Assembly (NCBI RefSeq): GCF_000498575.2
Contig: NZ_AWSQ01000001.1
Coordinates: 1,737,149 to 1,792,158 of the forward strand
Direction: 5' to 3'
Length of the DNA stretch: 55,010 bases
Origin: Pseudomonas taeanensis MS-3
GTDB lineage: Bacteria; Pseudomonadota; Gammaproteobacteria; Pseudomonadales; Pseudomonadaceae
Shown: piece after piece, positions 44,579-54,401 of the stretch
How the letters are laid out: every line of letters starts with the position of its first letter
Numbering within the stretch: the stretch's first letter is position 1
Notes under the pieces: model-generated
What the model was told of the DNA's origin: nothing
Databases searched by the model: none
The model's input: the letters and a program-made list of their open reading frames with translations, nothing else
Program-made: the position numbers and the translations under genes

Positions 44579-45595
44579 TTAGAAATGCAGGATCAGGGTC
44601 TTCAGCGGCGGTTGGCCGTCGAGCGAGGGGAAGTCCGCCGCCGGCGTCAGTACCTGGCACTCACGCACAGGGCGCCCGAGTTTGCTGGCACAACGCAGGA
44701 CCTGTTCGCGCCAGTCGGCCAGGCTGACCTTTGCCAGGTTGTTGCAACAGATCAGCACGCCATCCTCGGCGGTGGCGAGCAGTGCCGGTTTGAGCAGGCT
44801 TTGATAGTCGCGTAGCAAGTCGACAGTGCCGAACGCGCTCTTGGCCCAGGCGGGCGGATCGAGAAACACCAGGTCGAACTGGCGTGATGTCAGGCGTGGG
44901 TAAGTCGGCAGTTTTTGCCCGCGACGCTGGGTAATGGGTAGTCCGGCCAGCTGGCGGATGGCCGGGAAATAATCTGACTGGATAAACTGCATCGGAGTCA
45001 GTTCGGGGTTGAGCATGCCATTCTCGCGACCAACCGCCAGGTTGCCCTCGGCGAAATCCAGGTTGAGCACCTCACTCGCGCCGCCGGCTGCGGCGCTGAG
45101 GCCGATTCCGCAGGTGTAGGCGAACAGATTGAGCAGGCTTTTACCGGAACTGTGCGCCTTGACCCAGCCGCGGGCATTGCGCAGATCGAGAAACAGCAGC
45201 GGATCCTGGCCGGCATGACGGCCACGCACTCGGTAGTTGAGGCCCCATTCATGGCCAATCAAATCCGCCAGCGCGTCGGGCTCGGCTGGGTAGATGGGGT
45301 CCTGGCGGTCGATACGCGAGTTGCCTTGGGAGCGGTCGTTGTACACCAGCAGCAGGGGTAGGTTGAGCTGCTCGCGGCATTGCTCGGCCAGGCGCAGCAG
45401 CTGATCGCGCTCAAGGCTATGGTGAAAACTCTGTACCAGCAGCTGCGGTCCGTAGCGGTCTATTGTCAGGCCGCTGGCACCTTCCTGGCTGCCATGGAAC
45501 AGGCGGTAGCAATCGGTGCCTTGTTGGTGCAGCTCATTCAGCAGGGCTTGGCGATTGTGCAGGGCGGCGCGCAGCGCCTGGTCGAGAGCAGGCAT
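44579..45595 (-). CDS. class I SAM-dependent RNA methyltransferase (RlmI-like, no PUA domain)
   Basis: A 338-residue methyltransferase. The SAM-binding region is NLFAYTCGIGLSAAAGGASEVLNLDFAEGNL and the active-site motif is DLVFLDPPAWAKS; a Cys-Cys-Asn (VLICCNN) sits where RlmI-type cytosine-C5 enzymes have the catalytic cysteine. The N-terminal RFWLYNDRSQG-like region (LLLVYNDRSQGNSRI) resembles RlmI/RlmK. The N-terminal PUA domain of E. coli RlmI is missing. The likely substrate is rRNA, but the position is unknown. The start is the ATG at 45595, giving MPALDQALRAAL. Confidence 0.8.
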   Translation of the reverse strand: MPALDQALRAALHNRQALLNELHQQGTDCYRLFHGSQEGASGLTIDRYGPQLLVQSFHHSLERDQLLRLAEQCREQLNLPLLLVYNDRSQGNSRIDRQDPIYPAEPDALADLIGHEWGLNYRVRGRHAGQDPLLFLDLRNARGWVKAHSSGKSLLNLFAYTCGIGLSAAAGGASEVLNLDFAEGNLAVGRENGMLNPELTPMQFIQSDYFPAIRQLAGLPITQRRGQKLPTYPRLTSRQFDLVFLDPPAWAKSAFGTVDLLRDYQSLLKPALLATAEDGVLICCNNLAKVSLADWREQVLRCASKLGRPVRECQVLTPAADFPSLDGQPPLKTLILHF

Positions 45596-45782
45596 GCGCG
45601 ATGGCTCGGAATAGGAGGGAGGTGCGCAGTCTAGCAAGAAAAGCGTCGGCGCCTTCTCTCGGAGCGGCGCCGGCGTTCGGACGTCCTGTCCAGCGCTCCT
45701 CGTTGCGAGGAGGTGGCGCGCAGGCAGTAGATCGCCTACGGCAAGCGGCGCCGAGGCAGCTAGTGCGAGTGCCAGGCGTTAG
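45596..45782. other. spacer upstream of the methyltransferase gene
   Basis: Very GC-rich non-coding DNA with two inverted repeats: CGGCGCC-type symmetry (about 45649-45675) and TCCTCG-TTG-CGAGGA (about 45695-45710). It must contain the methyltransferase promoter, but I see no convincing hexamers. It ends at the MITE described next. Confidence 0.4.
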
Positions 45783-46045
45783 CAGGCCGTTGAAAAGCTA
45801 CTGCGCTCGGCTATGCGGCGTTGAAATCAGCCCGGGGCGCGGCGTCTCAAAATGCTCATGTACAACTCGTACACTGCGCTTTTGATTCGCTACGCTCACC
45901 CTGCGGGCCAGCCTCCGGCTGTTACTTCGCTTCGCTGTGTTGCAACTGATTTCGCCTTATGACCCACATGGATGTGGGAAATGCCGTTACCCAAAGGGAG
46001 CGGGCACGGCCCTAGTCTTCGCTCGCTACATTTTTCAACGGCCTG
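45783..46045. mobile_element. 263-bp MITE with 14-bp terminal inverted repeats
   Basis: The left end CAGGCCGTTGAAAA (45783-45796) and the right end TTTTCAACGGCCTG (46032-46045) are perfect inverted repeats. Both ends are flanked by TTAG (45779-45782 and 46046-46049), a 4-base direct repeat that fits the YTAR target duplication of IS5-family transposases. There is no coding capacity. The interior holds TGTAC/GTACA symmetry and copy 2 of a palindromic repeat (45961-45984). The right-hand TTAG includes the stop codon of the thiolase gene without disrupting it. Confidence 0.78.
45961..45984. repeat. palindromic intergenic repeat, copy 2 (inside the MITE)
   Basis: GACCCACA-TGGA-TGTGGG-AAATGC. It differs from the dnaK-dnaJ copy (15954-15977) at one base of the loop. 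Its presence inside the MITE suggests that the dnaK-dnaJ copy is a relic of, or a donor to, the same repeat family. Confidence 0.65.
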
Positions 46046-47227
46046 TTAGTCGCGTTCGATGGCCAGGGCCACGCCCTGACCGCCACCGATGCACAGGGTT
46101 GCCAGGCCTTTCTTGGCATCACGCTTGATCATCTCGTGCAGCAGGGTCACCAGTACCCGGCAGCCGGAGGCGCCGATCGGGTGGCCAAGGGCGATGGCAC
46201 CGCCGTTGACGTTGACCTTGCTGGCATCCCAGCCCAGCTCCTGGCCGACCGCCAGGGCCTGGGCGGCAAAGGCTTCGTTGGCTTCGATCAGGTCAAGCTG
46301 CTCCAGACTCCACTCGGCCTTCTCCAGACAGCGGCGAGTTGCGGACACAGGGCCGATGCCCATGATCGCCGGGTCGACGCCGGCATTGGCGTAACCGGCG
46401 ATGTGCGCCAGTACCGGCAGGCCGAGCGCCTGGGCCTTGCTCGCGCTCATCAGCAGCACTGCGGCGGCGCCGTCGTTGAGGCTGGAGGCGTTGCCGGCGG
46501 TGACGCTGCCGTCTTTCTTGAACGCCGGCTTGAGTTTGCCCAGGGATTCGGCGCTGGTGCCGGCGCGCGGCTGCTCGTCGGTGGCGAAGGCCAGGGGCTC
46601 GCCCTTGCGCTGGGGAATCAGGATCGGGGTGATCTCTTCGACGAAACGCCCGGCTTCGATGGCGGCGCAGGCTTTCTGTTGCGAGGCCGCGGCGAAGGCG
46701 TCTTGCGCCTCACGGGTGATGGCGTACTTGTCCACCAGGTTCTCGGCGGTGATGCCCATGTGGTAGTCGTTGAAGGCGTCCCACAGTCCATCAGTGATCA
46801 TGCTGTCGATCAGTTGGGAATGGCCCATGCGCAAACCGGTGCGAGCCTTGGGCATGACATAGGGAGCCAGGCTCATGTTCTCCATGCCGCCGGCGATGAT
46901 CACCTCGGCATCGCCGCAGCGGATCGCCTGGGCGCCCAGATGCAGGGCTTTCAGACCCGAGCCGCAGACCTTGTTGAGGGTCAGGGCTGGCACTGCATGG
47001 GGCAGACCGGCCTTGATCGCAGCCTGACGTGCGGTGTTCTGCCCTGCGCCAGCGGTCAGTACGTGGCCGAGGATCACTTCGTCGACCTCGGCTCCATTCA
47101 GATCGGTTTGCGCAAGCAGCTGGCGGATCACCGCAGCGCCCAGTTCGGTGGCAGGAATGCCCGCCAGCGCGCCCTGGAAGCTGCCGATGGCGGTGCGGGT
47201 GGCGGCGACGATAACGACTTCTTGCAT
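46046..47227 (-). CDS. acetyl-CoA acetyltransferase (thiolase II type)
   Basis: A 393-residue biosynthetic-type thiolase that condenses two acetyl-CoA to acetoacetyl-CoA, or cleaves it. The nucleophile Cys88 lies in [28 protein letters not shown], the [17 protein letters not shown] histidine loop and the second catalytic cysteine in [15 protein letters not shown] are intact. It could be named atoB or phaA; neighbours do not settle which. The stop codon lies inside the TTAG flank of the adjacent MITE. The nearest functional partner is acs, 355 bases upstream on the same strand. Confidence 0.92.
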   Translation of the reverse strand: MQEVVIVAATRTAIGSFQGALAGIPATELGAAVIRQLLAQTDLNGAEVDEVILGHVLTAGAGQNTARQAAIKAGLPHAVPALTLNKVCGSGLKALHLGAQAIRCGDAEVIIAGGMENMSLAPYVMPKARTGLRMGHSQLIDSMITDGLWDAFNDYHMGITAENLVDKYAITREAQDAFAAASQQKACAAIEAGRFVEEITPILIPQRKGEPLAFATDEQPRAGTSAESLGKLKPAFKKDGSVTAGNASSLNDGAAAVLLMSASKAQALGLPVLAHIAGYANAGVDPAIMGIGPVSATRRCLEKAEWSLEQLDLIEANEAFAAQALAVGQELGWDASKVNVNGGAIALGHPIGASGCRVLVTLLHEMIKRDAKKGLATLCIGGGQGVALAIERD

Positions 47228-47582
47228 GAATCGATCCTCACAGTGACAGGCGCGGCGAGCCGCGAAGGCGGTTATGGTGGCACATGGACTTTGCCCACGA
47301 CCAGCTCATGAACCCGTACGGTCGGCCAGCTAGTGGCAGCCTTATGTGAGCAGGCAAGCTGGGTAACACCTCGCTATACGGCCTAGTGGCAGTGGGGGCT
47401 TCGGTTTGTTGTGGTTGGCGCGGCGTTAGGTCTGTCGATCTGAGCTGGTGGCGTTCAGGTTGAACAGGCTGCCGCCTCATCAGGGATGACGAGGCGGCGA
47501 AGCGGCTTGGGACGACCGCGCGGCTGCACCTTCAAGCGCTGCAACAGAGGGCACGGCAGCGCGTGCCCGGGTGATGCTTGTC
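47228..47582. other. 355-base gap between acs and the thiolase gene
   Basis: No convincing gene. A hairpin with arms GCCGCCTC (47471-47478) and GAGGCGGC (47491-47498) lies about 85 bases past the acs stop and may form its mRNA 3' end, though no T-tract follows. The remainder should hold the thiolase promoter; I could not pick clear -35/-10 elements. Confidence 0.4.
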
Positions 47583-49520
47583 TCAGCGGTTGAGGCGCTT
47601 GTCGATCAGGTCGTCGACCACGGACGGGTCGGCCAGGGTAGAGGTGTCACCGAGGTTGTCCAGTTCGTTGCAGGCTATCTTGCGCAGGATGCGCCGCATG
47701 ATCTTGCCCGAACGGGTTTTCGGCAGGCCCGGCGCCCATTGGATCAGCTCCGGTCTGGCGAAACCGCCGATTTCCTTGCTGACCAGGGTCAGCAGCTCCT
47801 TTTGTAGCGCCTCGCTCGGCTCTATCCCGTTCATCGGGGTGATGAAGGCGTAGATACCCTGGCCCTTGAGATCATGTGGGTAACCGACCACTGCGGCTTC
47901 GGCGACCGCATCGTGCAGGACCAGGGCACTTTCCACTTCGGCGGTGCCGATGCGATGGCCGGACACATTGATCACGTCGTCCACGCGTCCGGTGATCCAG
48001 TAGTAGCCGTCCTCATCGCGGCGTGCGCCGTCACCACTGAAGTAGTAGCCTGGGTAGGCGGAGAAATAGGTATCAATCATCCGCTGGTGGTCGCCGTAGA
48101 CGCTGCGTATCTGACTCGGCCAACTGGCTTTGATCGCCAGCACGCCTGAGCCCGCACCCTCGATTTCCTGGCCTTGCTCATCCAGCAGGACCGGATGCAC
48201 GCCGAAGAACGGCCGGGTCGCCGAGCCGGGTTTGAGGTCGGTGGCGCCGGGCAGCGGGGTGATCATGATGGCGCCGGTTTCGGTCTGCCACCAGGTGTCG
48301 ACGATCGGGCAGCGCCTGTCGCCGACCACATTGAAGTACCACTCCCAGGCTTCCGGGTTGATCGGCTCGCCGACACTGCCGAGTAGACGCAGGCTGCTGC
48401 GCGAGGTCTGCTTGACCGGATCTTCGCCTTCGCGCATCAGCGCGCGCAGGGCGGTTGGCGCAGTGTAGAAGATGTTCACCTGGTGCTTGTCGATCACCTG
48501 CCAGAAGCGCGAGGCATCGGGGTAGTTCGGTACGCCTTCATATATCAGGCTGGTGGCGCCATTGGCCAGCGGGCCATAGACGATGTAGCTGTGCCCGGTG
48601 ACCCAGCCGACATCGGCGGTGCACCAATAGATGTCGCCGTCGTGGTAGTCGAATACGTACTTGTGGGTCATGGCCGCCATCAACAGATAGCCGCCAGTGG
48701 TGTGCAGCACACCCTTAGGTTTGCCGGTACTGCCCGAGGTGTAGAGGATGAACAGCGGGTCCTCGGCGTCCATCGGTTCGGCCGGGCAGTCGTCGTCGAC
48801 TTTCTGCAGTGCCTCGTGGTACCAGAGATCTCGGCCCTCGACCCAGTCGATCTTGCCTTGGGTACGCTCGACCACCACCACGGTCGAGACGTTCGGGCAG
48901 CTTTGCAGCGCCTTGTCGACGCTGGCCTTGAGCGGCACGTACTTGCCGCCGCGCACGCCTTCGTCGGCGGTGATCACGGTGCGGCAATCTGCATCCAGGA
49001 TGCGATCACGCAGGGCGTCGGCAGAGAAACCACCGAACACCACCGAGTGCACCGCACCGATGCGCGTACAGGCGAGCATGGCATAGGCCGCTTCCGGCAC
49101 CATCGGCATGTAGATGCACACCCGGTCGCCTTTCTGTACGCCACGACTCTTCAGCACATTGGCCAGGCGGCAGACGTGGTGATGCAGTTTACGGTAGGTG
49201 ATGTTGGCGGATTCGGCAGGGTTGTCGCCTTCCCAGATAAGGGCAATCTGTTCGCCGCGCTGCTCCAGGTGGCGGTCGATGCAGTTATAGCTGACGTTCA
49301 GTTGGCCGTCCCTGAACCAGCTGGCCTGGCCTTTGCGCATGTCGCCGTGGTGCACGCTGCGCCAGGGTTTGAACCAGTCGAGAAAGGTCGTCGCCTGCTC
49401 GGCCCAGAAGGTTTCAGGCTGCTCGATGGATTGTCGGTACAGACGCTGGTAGTCGTCGTCGTTGAGGTGGGCACGCTGACGCACTGCAGCGCTGACGGGG
49501 TGGCGAGTGATCTCAAACAT
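47583..49520 (-). CDS. acs: acetyl-CoA synthetase (AMP-forming)
   Basis: A 645-residue ligase that converts acetate, ATP and CoA to acetyl-CoA. The adenylate-forming signature is [22 protein letters not shown]; the W-W-Q-T-E-T-G motif for acetate selectivity is present ([12 protein letters not shown]). The catalytic Lys606 in [11 protein letters not shown] is the residue that is acetylated for control in the family. The start is the ATG at 49520 ([12 protein letters not shown]); 17 more codons are open upstream but unlike the family. Confidence 0.96.
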   Translation of the reverse strand: MFEITRHPVSAAVRQRAHLNDDDYQRLYRQSIEQPETFWAEQATTFLDWFKPWRSVHHGDMRKGQASWFRDGQLNVSYNCIDRHLEQRGEQIALIWEGDNPAESANITYRKLHHHVCRLANVLKSRGVQKGDRVCIYMPMVPEAAYAMLACTRIGAVHSVVFGGFSADALRDRILDADCRTVITADEGVRGGKYVPLKASVDKALQSCPNVSTVVVVERTQGKIDWVEGRDLWYHEALQKVDDDCPAEPMDAEDPLFILYTSGSTGKPKGVLHTTGGYLLMAAMTHKYVFDYHDGDIYWCTADVGWVTGHSYIVYGPLANGATSLIYEGVPNYPDASRFWQVIDKHQVNIFYTAPTALRALMREGEDPVKQTSRSSLRLLGSVGEPINPEAWEWYFNVVGDRRCPIVDTWWQTETGAIMITPLPGATDLKPGSATRPFFGVHPVLLDEQGQEIEGAGSGVLAIKASWPSQIRSVYGDHQRMIDTYFSAYPGYYFSGDGARRDEDGYYWITGRVDDVINVSGHRIGTAEVESALVLHDAVAEAAVVGYPHDLKGQGIYAFITPMNGIEPSEALQKELLTLVSKEIGGFARPELIQWAPGLPKTRSGKIMRRILRKIACNELDNLGDTSTLADPSVVDDLIDKRLNR

Positions 49521-49702
49521 GGCGGGGCCTTCTTGTTGTGTTTCCGCGATGTCCGTAAGGGTAGCACCCAAGTCACTGTTTGATTCAAGTGCTGGCGTGC
49601 GCTTTTGGCAGGGGCGCAGGTTCGCGCCGAAGGTTGTCTCAGATGCAGGGTGCCAAGCGCTCGGGAGGTCCGGTGATTGAGTGCGTAGCCGTGTTTTATG
49701 GG

Positions 49703-49734
49703 CCGGCCGACCCGACGTATGTTGGGTCGGCCGG
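49703..49734. terminator. hairpin after pgi
   Basis: An 11-bp GC stem CCGGCCGACCC/GGGTCGGCCGG with a 10-base loop, just past the pgi stop codon. It lacks a T-tract on the pgi strand, so it is a likely 3'-end structure but a non-canonical terminator. Confidence 0.5.
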
Positions 49735-49740
49735 GAGCTT

Positions 49741-51405
49741 TCAGCCGCGATGGCGACCGCGGAAATAGTCGATCAAACCTTGAGTGGAGGGATCTTCCGC
49801 CGGCTGCTGCTCATCGCCGGTGAGGCGTTGGTAAACCCCCTTGCCCAGCTCCTTGCCCAGTTCGACGCCCCACTGGTCGAAGGCGTTGATGCCCCAGATC
49901 GCGCTCTGTACGAACACCTTGTGCTCGTACATCGCGACCAGCGCTCCGAGGCGGCGCGGACTGATTCGCTCGAGTACCAGTGTGTTGCTCGGGCGGTTGC
50001 CGGGAATCACTTTGTGCGGGGCGAGGAACTGTACCTGCTCTTCGTTCATGCCTTTGGCGCGCAGCTCGGCTTCGGCTTCTGCGCGGCTCTTGCCCAGCAT
50101 CAGGGCCTGGCTCTGTGACAGGCAGTTGGCGTACAGCCATTGGTGGTGGTCGGCGACCGGGTTGTAACTGACCACCGGCACGATAAAGTCCGCCGGAATC
50201 AGCTGTGTGCCCTGGTGCAGTAACTGGTGGTATGCGTGCTGACCGTTGCAACCGACGCCGCCCCAGATCACCGGGCCGGTCGCACAGCTCACCGGGCTGC
50301 CGTCCTGGCGTACGCGCTTGCCGTTGGACTCCATGTCCAACTGCTGCAGGTGCTTGGTGATGTTGCGCAGGTAATGATCGTACGGCAGGATCGCCTGACT
50401 CTGCGCGTCCCAGAAATTGCCGTACCAGATGCCCAGCAGGGCCAGCAGTACCGGCATGTTGTCTTCGAACGGTGCGCTCTGGAAATGCTCATCCATGCTG
50501 TAGGCACCGGACAGCAGCTCCTTGAAGTTGGACATGCCGATGGACATGGCGATCGGTAAGCCGATGGCCGACCATAGCGAATAACGCCCGCCGACCCAGT
50601 CCCACATGGGAAAGATATTTTCTTCGTGGATGCCGAACGCGACCGCCGCCTCGCGATTGCTCGACACCGCGATAAAGTGCCGATACAGCTGCGCTTCTGA
50701 GCCACCCTGGGCCAGGTACCAGCGGCGAGCGGCCTGGGCATTCTTCAGGGTCTCCAGGGTGCTGAAGGATTTCGAGGAGACGATGAACAGCGTGGTTTCC
50801 GCCCGCAGCTTGGCCGACAGTTCATGGAATTCGCTGCCATCGATATTGGCCAGGTAATGGCAGCGCACACCGCGTTGGGCGAATGGCAACAGCGCTTCGG
50901 AGACCAGTTGCGGACCGAGGAACGAGCCACCAATGCCGATATTCACCACGTCGGTGATGGGCTTTTCAGTGTAACCGCGCCACAAGCCATCGTGGATGCT
51001 GCCGACCACCTCGGTCATCTGGTGCAGCACTCGCTGCACCTCCGGCATCACATCGACGCCATCGACCAGTACCTTGTCGCCGATGGGGCGGCGGAGGGCG
51101 GTATGCAGCGCCGGACGGGCTTCCGATGCATTGATCGGTTCACCATCGAATAGGGCGCGGATCGACTGGGCCAAACCGGTTTCTTGCGCCAAGTTGACCA
51201 GTAGTTCGCGGGTCTCCTGGTTAATCAGATTTTTCGAGTAATCGAGAAATATTCCACAGCTGCTTAGCGACAGTTTGCTGAAGCGCTCTGGATCGGTGCT
51301 GAACGCTTCGCGCATGTTGAAGTTCTGCAAGCTGGCGCGATGAGTTTGCAGAGCCTGCCAAGAGGGCAGGGCAGTGACATCGAGCGGGTGCTGGTAGTAC
51401 GCCAT
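49741..51405 (-). CDS. pgi: glucose-6-phosphate isomerase
   Basis: A 554-residue isomerase linking glucose-6-phosphate and fructose-6-phosphate, here used mainly for gluconeogenesis and sugar-phosphate supply. It has the two SIS domains and PGI signatures: the [17 protein letters not shown] phosphate loop, [19 protein letters not shown], and near the C-terminus [16 protein letters not shown]. Length fits the family (about 550). It lies downstream of panD, separated by a terminator. Confidence 0.96.
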   Translation of the reverse strand: MAYYQHPLDVTALPSWQALQTHRASLQNFNMREAFSTDPERFSKLSLSSCGIFLDYSKNLINQETRELLVNLAQETGLAQSIRALFDGEPINASEARPALHTALRRPIGDKVLVDGVDVMPEVQRVLHQMTEVVGSIHDGLWRGYTEKPITDVVNIGIGGSFLGPQLVSEALLPFAQRGVRCHYLANIDGSEFHELSAKLRAETTLFIVSSKSFSTLETLKNAQAARRWYLAQGGSEAQLYRHFIAVSSNREAAVAFGIHEENIFPMWDWVGGRYSLWSAIGLPIAMSIGMSNFKELLSGAYSMDEHFQSAPFEDNMPVLLALLGIWYGNFWDAQSQAILPYDHYLRNITKHLQQLDMESNGKRVRQDGSPVSCATGPVIWGGVGCNGQHAYHQLLHQGTQLIPADFIVPVVSYNPVADHHQWLYANCLSQSQALMLGKSRAEAEAELRAKGMNEEQVQFLAPHKVIPGNRPSNTLVLERISPRRLGALVAMYEHKVFVQSAIWGINAFDQWGVELGKELGKGVYQRLTGDEQQPAEDPSTQGLIDYFRGRHRG

Positions 51406-51455
51406 ATGCGGAGGCTTCCTTTTGCTGGTGCGTGCTTAAAAAGCGGGGGGCAATA

Positions 51456-51490
51456 AAAAGCCCGGAACACTGCTCGTGTGCCGGGCTTTT
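51456..51490 (-). terminator. Rho-independent terminator of panBCD
   Basis: AAAAGCCCGG and CCGGGCTTTT arms around a 15-base loop with inner CACAC/GTGTG symmetry. Read on the minus strand, the stem is followed by TTTTTATTG. It lies 24 bases after the panD stop and ends the pantothenate operon. Confidence 0.88.
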
Positions 51491-51513
51491 AGTGTAACGG
51501 CCTGGGTACAGGA

Positions 51514-51893
51514 TTAGGCAACCTGCTGCGGAATGGCGGTGCTGGTGTGGCTCAACTCGTTGCCTGCTGCCATGTACAGCAGGCGCGGTTTGAAGTTGAG
51601 CAGATCGGCCTCGCTGTAATGGGCGTAAGCGCAAATGATCACGCGGTCGCCCTCCTTGGCCTTGTGCGCGGCTGCACCGTTTACTGAAATCATCCGCGAG
51701 CCGGCTTCGCCGCGAACTGCATAGGTGGTGAAGCGCTCGCCATTGTCGATGTTGTAGATATGGATCTGCTCATACTCCTGGATGCCGGACAGGTCCAGCC
51801 ATTCCCCATCAATGGTGCAGGCCCCTCGTAATCGAGCACGGCGTGAGTGACTTCGGCGCGCTGCAGCTTGGCTTTGAGCATGATGGCGTGCAT
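51514..51893 (-). pseudogene. panD: aspartate 1-decarboxylase with a one-base frameshift at the processing site
   Basis: PanD makes beta-alanine from aspartate for pantothenate synthesis. The zymogen cuts itself between Gly24 and Ser25, and Ser25 becomes the pyruvoyl cofactor. Here residues 1-24 ([20 protein letters not shown], then DYEG) lie in one frame and the remainder ([12 protein letters not shown] to the normal end AIPQQVA) in another. The join at 51820-51822 lacks one base where TCC for Ser25 is expected after GAG GGG. The span is 380 bases; with one added base it gives exactly 126 residues, the family norm. A sequencing error next to the GGGG run is possible; if real, the enzyme is inactive. 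Confidence 0.88.
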
Positions 51894-51973
51894 GGCTGTT
51901 TCTTGGCGGTCCACAGACGGCGACTGAAGTGTGCGCTCGGCGATAAAAGCGCGGCAAGGGTACAGGTGGTCGG

Positions 51974-52834
51974 TTAAGTCACTGCATCGAGATCGAACGC
52001 CAGGTTATCGATCAAGCGGGTGTTGCCAATAAACGCAGCAGCCAGAATGACCAGCTGGCGATCCTCCGGGCTGGCGGCTCGCAGGCTGTTCGACTCGCGA
52101 ATTTCCAGGTAGTCAGGGCGGAAGCCGGCGGCCGTTTGCTGCTGCTGTGCGATCGCGATCAGCTTGGCAAGGTCACGCTCGCCGCTGCGAATGGATGCGG
52201 CAATCTGCTGCAGGCTGCGATACAGCGCAGGCGCCGCACGGCGTTGCTCTTCGCTCAGATAACCGTTACGTGAGGACAATGCCAAGCCATCTTCTGCGCG
52301 CACAGTCGGTTCGCCGATAATCTGCACGGGCATATTCAGATCACGCACCAAGGTACGAATCACCGCCAGTTGCTGGAAGTCTTTCTGGCCGAAGACGGCT
52401 AGATCCGGCTGCACCATGTTGAACAGTTTGGTCACCACGGTGGCGACTCCGTCGAAATGGCCAGGGCGGCTGGCACCGCACAGTCCTTCGGCGACGCCTT
52501 GCACGCAGACGCGGGTCTGGCCGGCCATGCCGCCGGGGTATATCTCTTCGACATCCGGGGTGAACAGCAAGTGACAGCCGGCCTCGAACAGTTTTTCCTG
52601 GTCGGCGGCGAGGGTGCGCGGGTAGGTGCCAAGGTCTTCGTTGGGGCCGAACTGCAGCGGATTGACGAAGATACTGGCGACCACGAAGTCGCTGCGTTGG
52701 GCGGCTTTTGCCACCAGCGCGGTATGCCCGGCATGCAGGTTGCCCATGGTCGGCACGAAACCTATCTGCTTGCCTTCGGCGCGGGCCTGGGCAACAGCGG
52801 CATGCAGTTCGCGGATGGTTTTAACCGTGTTCAT
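51974..52834 (-). CDS. panC: pantothenate synthetase
   Basis: A 286-residue enzyme that joins pantoate and beta-alanine with ATP through a pantoyl-adenylate. The HIGH-type nucleotide motif appears in [17 protein letters not shown]. Other conserved parts are [30 protein letters not shown] and [15 protein letters not shown]. It overlaps panB by 4 bases and precedes panD by about 80 bases. It uses the beta-alanine that PanD would make. Confidence 0.96.
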   Translation of the reverse strand: MNTVKTIRELHAAVAQARAEGKQIGFVPTMGNLHAGHTALVAKAAQRSDFVVASIFVNPLQFGPNEDLGTYPRTLAADQEKLFEAGCHLLFTPDVEEIYPGGMAGQTRVCVQGVAEGLCGASRPGHFDGVATVVTKLFNMVQPDLAVFGQKDFQQLAVIRTLVRDLNMPVQIIGEPTVRAEDGLALSSRNGYLSEEQRRAAPALYRSLQQIAASIRSGERDLAKLIAIAQQQQTAAGFRPDYLEIRESNSLRAASPEDRQLVILAAAFIGNTRLIDNLAFDLDAVT

Positions 52835-53631
52835 GCAGAAAATCCGTGTTCGGCTGCGGGGAAGCTCTGGTCTTTGACCGCTTTGACGTAAGCGCTGAGC
52901 GCCGTCTGGATGCTGCTCTGGCCAGCCATGAAGTTTTTCACGAACTTAGGCGTGCGATCACTCAGGGACAGTCCGAGCATGTCATGCAGCACCAGTACCT
53001 GACCGTCGGTGGCGTTACCGGCACCGATGCCGATGACTGGGATATTCACTGCCTGGCTGATCTCCGCAGCCAATTCACTGGGGACGCATTCGAGCAGCAG
53101 CATGGCGGCGCCGGCTTGTTCCAGGGCCATGGCGTCGGCGCGCATTTGCCGTGCCTGAGCCTCCTGGCGACCCTGAACCTTGTAGCCGCCAAGGATATTC
53201 ACCGCTTGCGGGGTCAGGCCCAAGTGGGCGCAGACTGGCACGCCGCGCTCGGCCAGCAGGCGAATGGGTTCGGCCAACCAGGCCGCGCCTTCCAGCTTGA
53301 CCATGTGCGCGCCGGCCTGCATCAGGACTGCGCAGTTGTGCAGGGCTTGCTCGGTGGTGGCGTAGGCCATGAAGGGTAGGTCAGCGAGGATCAATGCACC
53401 CTGGTTGCCGCGCTTGACGCTGGCGACGTGGTAAGCCATGTCGGCGATGCTGACTGGCAGGGTGCTGTCATGCCCCTGCAGCACCATACCGAGGGAGTCG
53501 CCGACCAGCAGTACATCGACGCCAGCCTGACAGGCTGCATGGGCGAAGGTGGCGTCATAGCAGGTCAGCATGGCAATTTTTTCGCCGCTCTGCTTGAGGC
53601 TTTGCAGGGTGGTCAGGGTAATTTCTGGCAT
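52831..53631 (-). CDS. panB: 3-methyl-2-oxobutanoate hydroxymethyltransferase
   Basis: A 266-residue TIM-barrel enzyme that adds a hydroxymethyl group from methylene-tetrahydrofolate to ketoisovalerate, the first pantothenate step. Conserved parts are [29 protein letters not shown] (metal ligands), MVKLEGA and [20 protein letters not shown]. The start is the ATG at 53631, eight bases after GAGGAC; five extra upstream codons are open. Its stop overlaps the panC start by 4 bases. Confidence 0.96.
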   Translation of the reverse strand: MPEITLTTLQSLKQSGEKIAMLTCYDATFAHAACQAGVDVLLVGDSLGMVLQGHDSTLPVSIADMAYHVASVKRGNQGALILADLPFMAYATTEQALHNCAVLMQAGAHMVKLEGAAWLAEPIRLLAERGVPVCAHLGLTPQAVNILGGYKVQGRQEAQARQMRADAMALEQAGAAMLLLECVPSELAAEISQAVNIPVIGIGAGNATDGQVLVLHDMLGLSLSDRTPKFVKNFMAGQSSIQTALSAYVKAVKDQSFPAAEHGFSA

Positions 53632-53730
53632 GAGAATCGTCCTCACTCAGGCATTCAGCAAGCTGTTGAACTGCTTCAATATGGCCTGCATTGGCCTCGT
53701 TTTGCACCGGTGCTGGGCAACGGGACGCCT

Positions 53731-53759
53731 ATAGTCCTGATGGGGGGGCTTGAAGTCAA
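53731..53759 (-). promoter_or_regulatory. probable sigma-70 promoter of panBCD
   Basis: On the minus strand TTGACT (53759-53754) and GACTAT (53736-53731) are separated by 17 bases, about 100 bases upstream of panB, in the 281-base gap after folK. A run of seven C residues lies in the spacer. Confidence 0.45.
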
Positions 53760-53912
53760 TTGCGGGTGTTACCGACTTGTTACTGACGTTACCGCCGACA
53801 CCCGAGCCAGGCTGTTATGCGCCCTGCTGAGGCCGCTGATTTCTCAGCCGAAGCGGCACCGTGCGGTCGTTCATCGCGTGGCTAACGCCGCACGCGCGCG
53901 CGCACACCGCGT

Positions 53913-54401
53913 TCAGGCCGGCAGGCGCTCCAGCCCTGCGAAAGGGCAGGCGGCGAGCAGTTCACTGAGTGCCCGGCCGTCCGGCAGGCATAGTTCTGGA
54001 GCCAGCTCGGCCAGGGGATACAGAACGAAGGCGCGGGCGTGCATATGGTAATGCGGCACGGTCAGGCGGGCATTATTCAGTAGGCGCTCGCCAAACAACA
54101 GAATGTCCAGGTCGAGGGTGCGAGGTCCCCAGCGTTCGGCCTTGCGCTCGCGACCTTGACTCAACTCGATGGCTTGCAGGGCGTCGAGCAAGACCAGCGG
54201 TTCGAGCGCGCTATCCAGTGCGGCTACCGCGTTGACGTAGCGCGGCTGATCCGCTGGGCCGAGCGGGTCGCTGACATAGAACGAGGACTGGGCCAGCAGC
54301 TGCGTCTGCGGCAAGGCGGCCAGTGCTGTCAGGGCGCCGCGCAGCTGCTTGAGCGGCTCGGCTAGGTTACTGCCGAGACCGATATAGACGCGCTCCATCA
54401 C
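53913..54401 (-). CDS. folK: 6-hydroxymethyl-7,8-dihydropterin pyrophosphokinase
   Basis: A 162-residue folate enzyme that makes the pyrophosphate substrate of FolP, whose gene is also in this window. It begins VYIGLGSNLAEPLKQL and has the signature RWGPRTLDLDILLFG with the metal-binding Asp pair, then LTVPHYHMHARAFVLYPLAEL. It overlaps the pcnB stop by 4 bases. An alternating CG/CA tract lies just past its stop codon. Confidence 0.95.
   Translation of the reverse strand: MMERVYIGLGSNLAEPLKQLRGALTALAALPQTQLLAQSSFYVSDPLGPADQPRYVNAVAALDSALEPLVLLDALQAIELSQGRERKAERWGPRTLDLDILLFGERLLNNARLTVPHYHMHARAFVLYPLAELAPELCLPDGRALSELLAACPFAGLERLPA

Noticed and set aside
45596..45700. A second MITE copy upstream of the methyltransferase gene
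   Set aside because: The GC-rich inverted repeats there lack the CAGGCCGTTGAAAA ends and any flanking duplication.
46136..47311. A 391-codon plus-strand frame opposite the thiolase gene
   Set aside because: The thiolase on the other strand has all catalytic motifs intact, so this is its shadow.
47238..47480. An 80-codon minus-strand ORF in the acs-thiolase gap
   Set aside because: Low-complexity Arg/Pro/Gln composition, no ribosome-binding site and no similarity that I recognise; more likely random in GC-rich DNA.
49521..49740. Possible sigma-54 promoter upstream of acs
   Set aside because: A TGGCA sequence exists near 49606 but on the wrong strand and without a GC element at the required distance.
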